6,168 nt of DNA from Gammaproteobacteria bacterium (lineage in GTDB: Bacteria; Pseudomonadota; Gammaproteobacteria; Arenicellales; Arenicellaceae): positions 1 to 6,168 of the forward strand of contig JAUHZM010000191.1 in NCBI GenBank assembly GCA_030426005.1. The letters run 5' to 3'. Below are positions 4,765 to 6,168 of the stretch, piece after piece. Position 1 is the first letter of the stretch; the number at the start of each line of letters is the position of its first letter. The notes under the pieces were generated by a model. The model had not been told where the DNA came from and did no database searches. It saw nothing but the letters and a program-made list of their open reading frames with translations. The position numbers and the translations under genes were made by a program.

Positions 4765-6168
4765 GTGAAACATACCTCAGTAAAAATCGATTCGACGGAC
4801 TCGCACGCGCTGGCAACCGCGAGCCTAGAGAACCTGTATCGTATTTTTACGGTACCAGAAGCGCCGAACAGCACGCTGGGGGCGATTGATAAAGAAATCT
4901 CCGATAATTTGATGGGCTTTCTGACGGATCGAATCGTGGCACGTGAACGGTCCTTAAAAGCTATCGAAGCTGATTTTTCCAACAGCGAAATCCCTGAAGT
5001 GCCGCAGTTTGTGTCGGACTACACGGAGTTCGTGCTGGACAAGCTGGTGGCGCAGTCGGTCCATACCGCCGCGCCAGGCTTTATTGGTCATATGGCCACA
5101 CCGTTGCCTTATTTTATGCTGCCACTGTCACGTATCATGGTGGCGTTGAACCAGAATCTGGTAAAGATCGAGACTTCGAAAGCCTTCACACCCTTAGAAC
5201 GTCAGGTTTTAGGTATGTTGCATGGCCTGGTGTATGAGCGTGGTGCGGATTTTTACGCCGATAACTTACACAACAGTCGGCGTGCTCTGGGCTCGTTTTG
5301 TTCTGGTGGTACAACTGCCAATATCACCGCACTTTGGGTGGCACGTAATCAAATGTTCCGCCCTGACGGTGAGTTTCAGGGCCTGGCTCGAGAAGGTATC
5401 GCAAATGCCATGGCGCATGCCGGGTATCGTAAGTTGGCAATCGTGGTCTCTGAGCGGGGCCACTACTCCTTGAGCAAAGCGGCCGACGTGCTGGGTATTG
5501 GCCGTAATAACGTCATTTCAGTGCCCACGGATGCACGCTCAAAAATAGACCTAGATGCATTGCGTGCCACTTGTGCGCGACTGAAGTCAGAGCAGGTTGG
5601 GATTGTGTCGATCGTTGGCATTGCCGGTGCGACGGAGACGGGGCAGGTGGATCCTTTGACGGAGATGGCGGCGATTGCGGCGGATGTCGGCGCTCATTTC
5701 CATGTGGACGCGGCTTGGGGCGGCCCCACATTGATGTCGGATACCTATAAACCAGTCCTGAAGGGTATTGAGCTGGCCGATTCGGTCACGATTGATGCCC
5801 ATAAGCAATTGTATGTCCCAATGGGCGCGGGGATGGTGGTGTTTAAAGATCCGCAGGCACTCGGTGCTGTCGAACACCATGCTGAATACATACTCCGTGC
5901 GGGTTCGAAGGATCTCGGACAATACTCGATGGAGGGTAGTCGCCCAGGTATGGCCATGCTGGTGCATTCCGGTTTAAAAATTATTGCGCGTGAGGGTTAT
6001 CAGATTCTGATCGATCAGGGGATAGATAAGGCTAAAGCTTTTGCCGAGATGATAAGCAAGCATCAGGACTTTGAGTTGATTAGCGAGCCAGAGCTGAATA
6101 TTGTCACGTATCGTTATTGTCCGGCATCTGTACAAGCCGCTCTGAAAGACATGGATGAAGTACAGCAG
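4765..6168 (+). CDS. panP: PLP-dependent aspartate 1-decarboxylase PanP (partial, C-terminus beyond right edge)
   Basis: 468 codons are open to the right edge; PanP proteins are about 540-550 residues, so roughly 75 are missing. This group II PLP decarboxylase converts L-aspartate to beta-alanine for pantothenate and CoA, and stands in for the pyruvoyl enzyme PanD in Vibrio and relatives. The PanP-type segment LNQNLVKIETSKAFTPLERQ lies N-terminal to the catalytic core. Visible PLP-site residues are SGGT (180-183, phosphate binding), His233 in GHYS (ring stacking), the GATETG loop near 288, Asp315 in HVDAAWGG (pyridine nitrogen) and Lys347 in DAHK (Schiff base). GTG 4765 is chosen because an in-frame TAG lies five codons upstream and the next ATG is over 40 codons in, inside conserved sequence. 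The Shine-Dalgarno is weak (AGGT, 4751-4754). It has its own likely promoter. Glutamate or another amino acid as substrate is less likely given the PanP-like sequence. Confidence 0.9.
   Translation, partial: MKHTSVKIDSTDSHALATASLENLYRIFTVPEAPNSTLGAIDKEISDNLMGFLTDRIVARERSLKAIEADFSNSEIPEVPQFVSDYTEFVLDKLVAQSVHTAAPGFIGHMATPLPYFMLPLSRIMVALNQNLVKIETSKAFTPLERQVLGMLHGLVYERGADFYADNLHNSRRALGSFCSGGTTANITALWVARNQMFRPDGEFQGLAREGIANAMAHAGYRKLAIVVSERGHYSLSKAADVLGIGRNNVISVPTDARSKIDLDALRATCARLKSEQVGIVSIVGIAGATETGQVDPLTEMAAIAADVGAHFHVDAAWGGPTLMSDTYKPVLKGIELADSVTIDAHKQLYVPMGAGMVVFKDPQALGAVEHHAEYILRAGSKDLGQYSMEGSRPGMAMLVHSGLKIIAREGYQILIDQGIDKAKAFAEMISKHQDFELISEPELNIVTYRYCPASVQAALKDMDEVQQ

Noticed and set aside
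4749..4982. Minus-strand ORF opposite the panP start
   Set aside because: It overlaps the conserved PanP N-terminal region and has no independent evidence.
5222..5977. ORFs in other frames inside panP, up to 126 codons
   Set aside because: The panP frame is continuous and carries all PLP-site motifs; these are shadow frames.

Overview
The window reads as ordinary chromosomal DNA of a free-living, probably marine, gammaproteobacterium of moderate GC content. Support for this is the PanP-type aspartate decarboxylase (known from Vibrio, Shewanella and relatives), the YhhQ-type transporter, an outer-membrane lipoprotein signal and an MsbA-like ABC exporter. The species cannot be fixed from sequence reading alone. 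I see no mobile element, CRISPR array, tRNA or rRNA.

Layout. Positions 1-714 (minus) hold the N-terminal membrane part of an MsbA-related ABC exporter, cut by the left edge. A 134-base divergent gap leads to a small lipoprotein gene of unknown function (849-1487, plus). It converges on an exported, methionine-rich protein of unknown function (1565-2362, minus), and the gap between the two stops holds a hairpin terminator oriented for the minus-strand gene. A 300-base divergent intergenic region follows. Next is a tight plus-strand operon: a divergent 6-pyruvoyl-tetrahydropterin synthase/QueD-family protein (2663-3151), a YhhQ/VUT-family transporter (3152-3922) and an NADPH-type short-chain dehydrogenase (3919-4623). 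The three genes abut or overlap (TAA directly followed by ATG, then an ATGA overlap), so they are probably translationally coupled. After 141 bases containing a perfect TATAAT box and a leader hairpin comes panP (4765 to the right edge), the PLP-dependent aspartate 1-decarboxylase that supplies beta-alanine for pantothenate and CoA; its C-terminus is cut off.

The most interesting part is the three-gene operon. A pterin-fold enzyme, a transporter of the queuosine-precursor family and a reductase sit together. The pterin-fold enzyme keeps the three zinc histidines, but the usual catalytic Cys and His and the pterin-anchoring Glu all appear replaced, and it carries an E-x2-HGH motif. This suggests a pterin or 7-deazapurine uptake and modification module whose substrate is not the textbook one. 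That is inference; the sequence shows only the genes, the motifs and the coupling.
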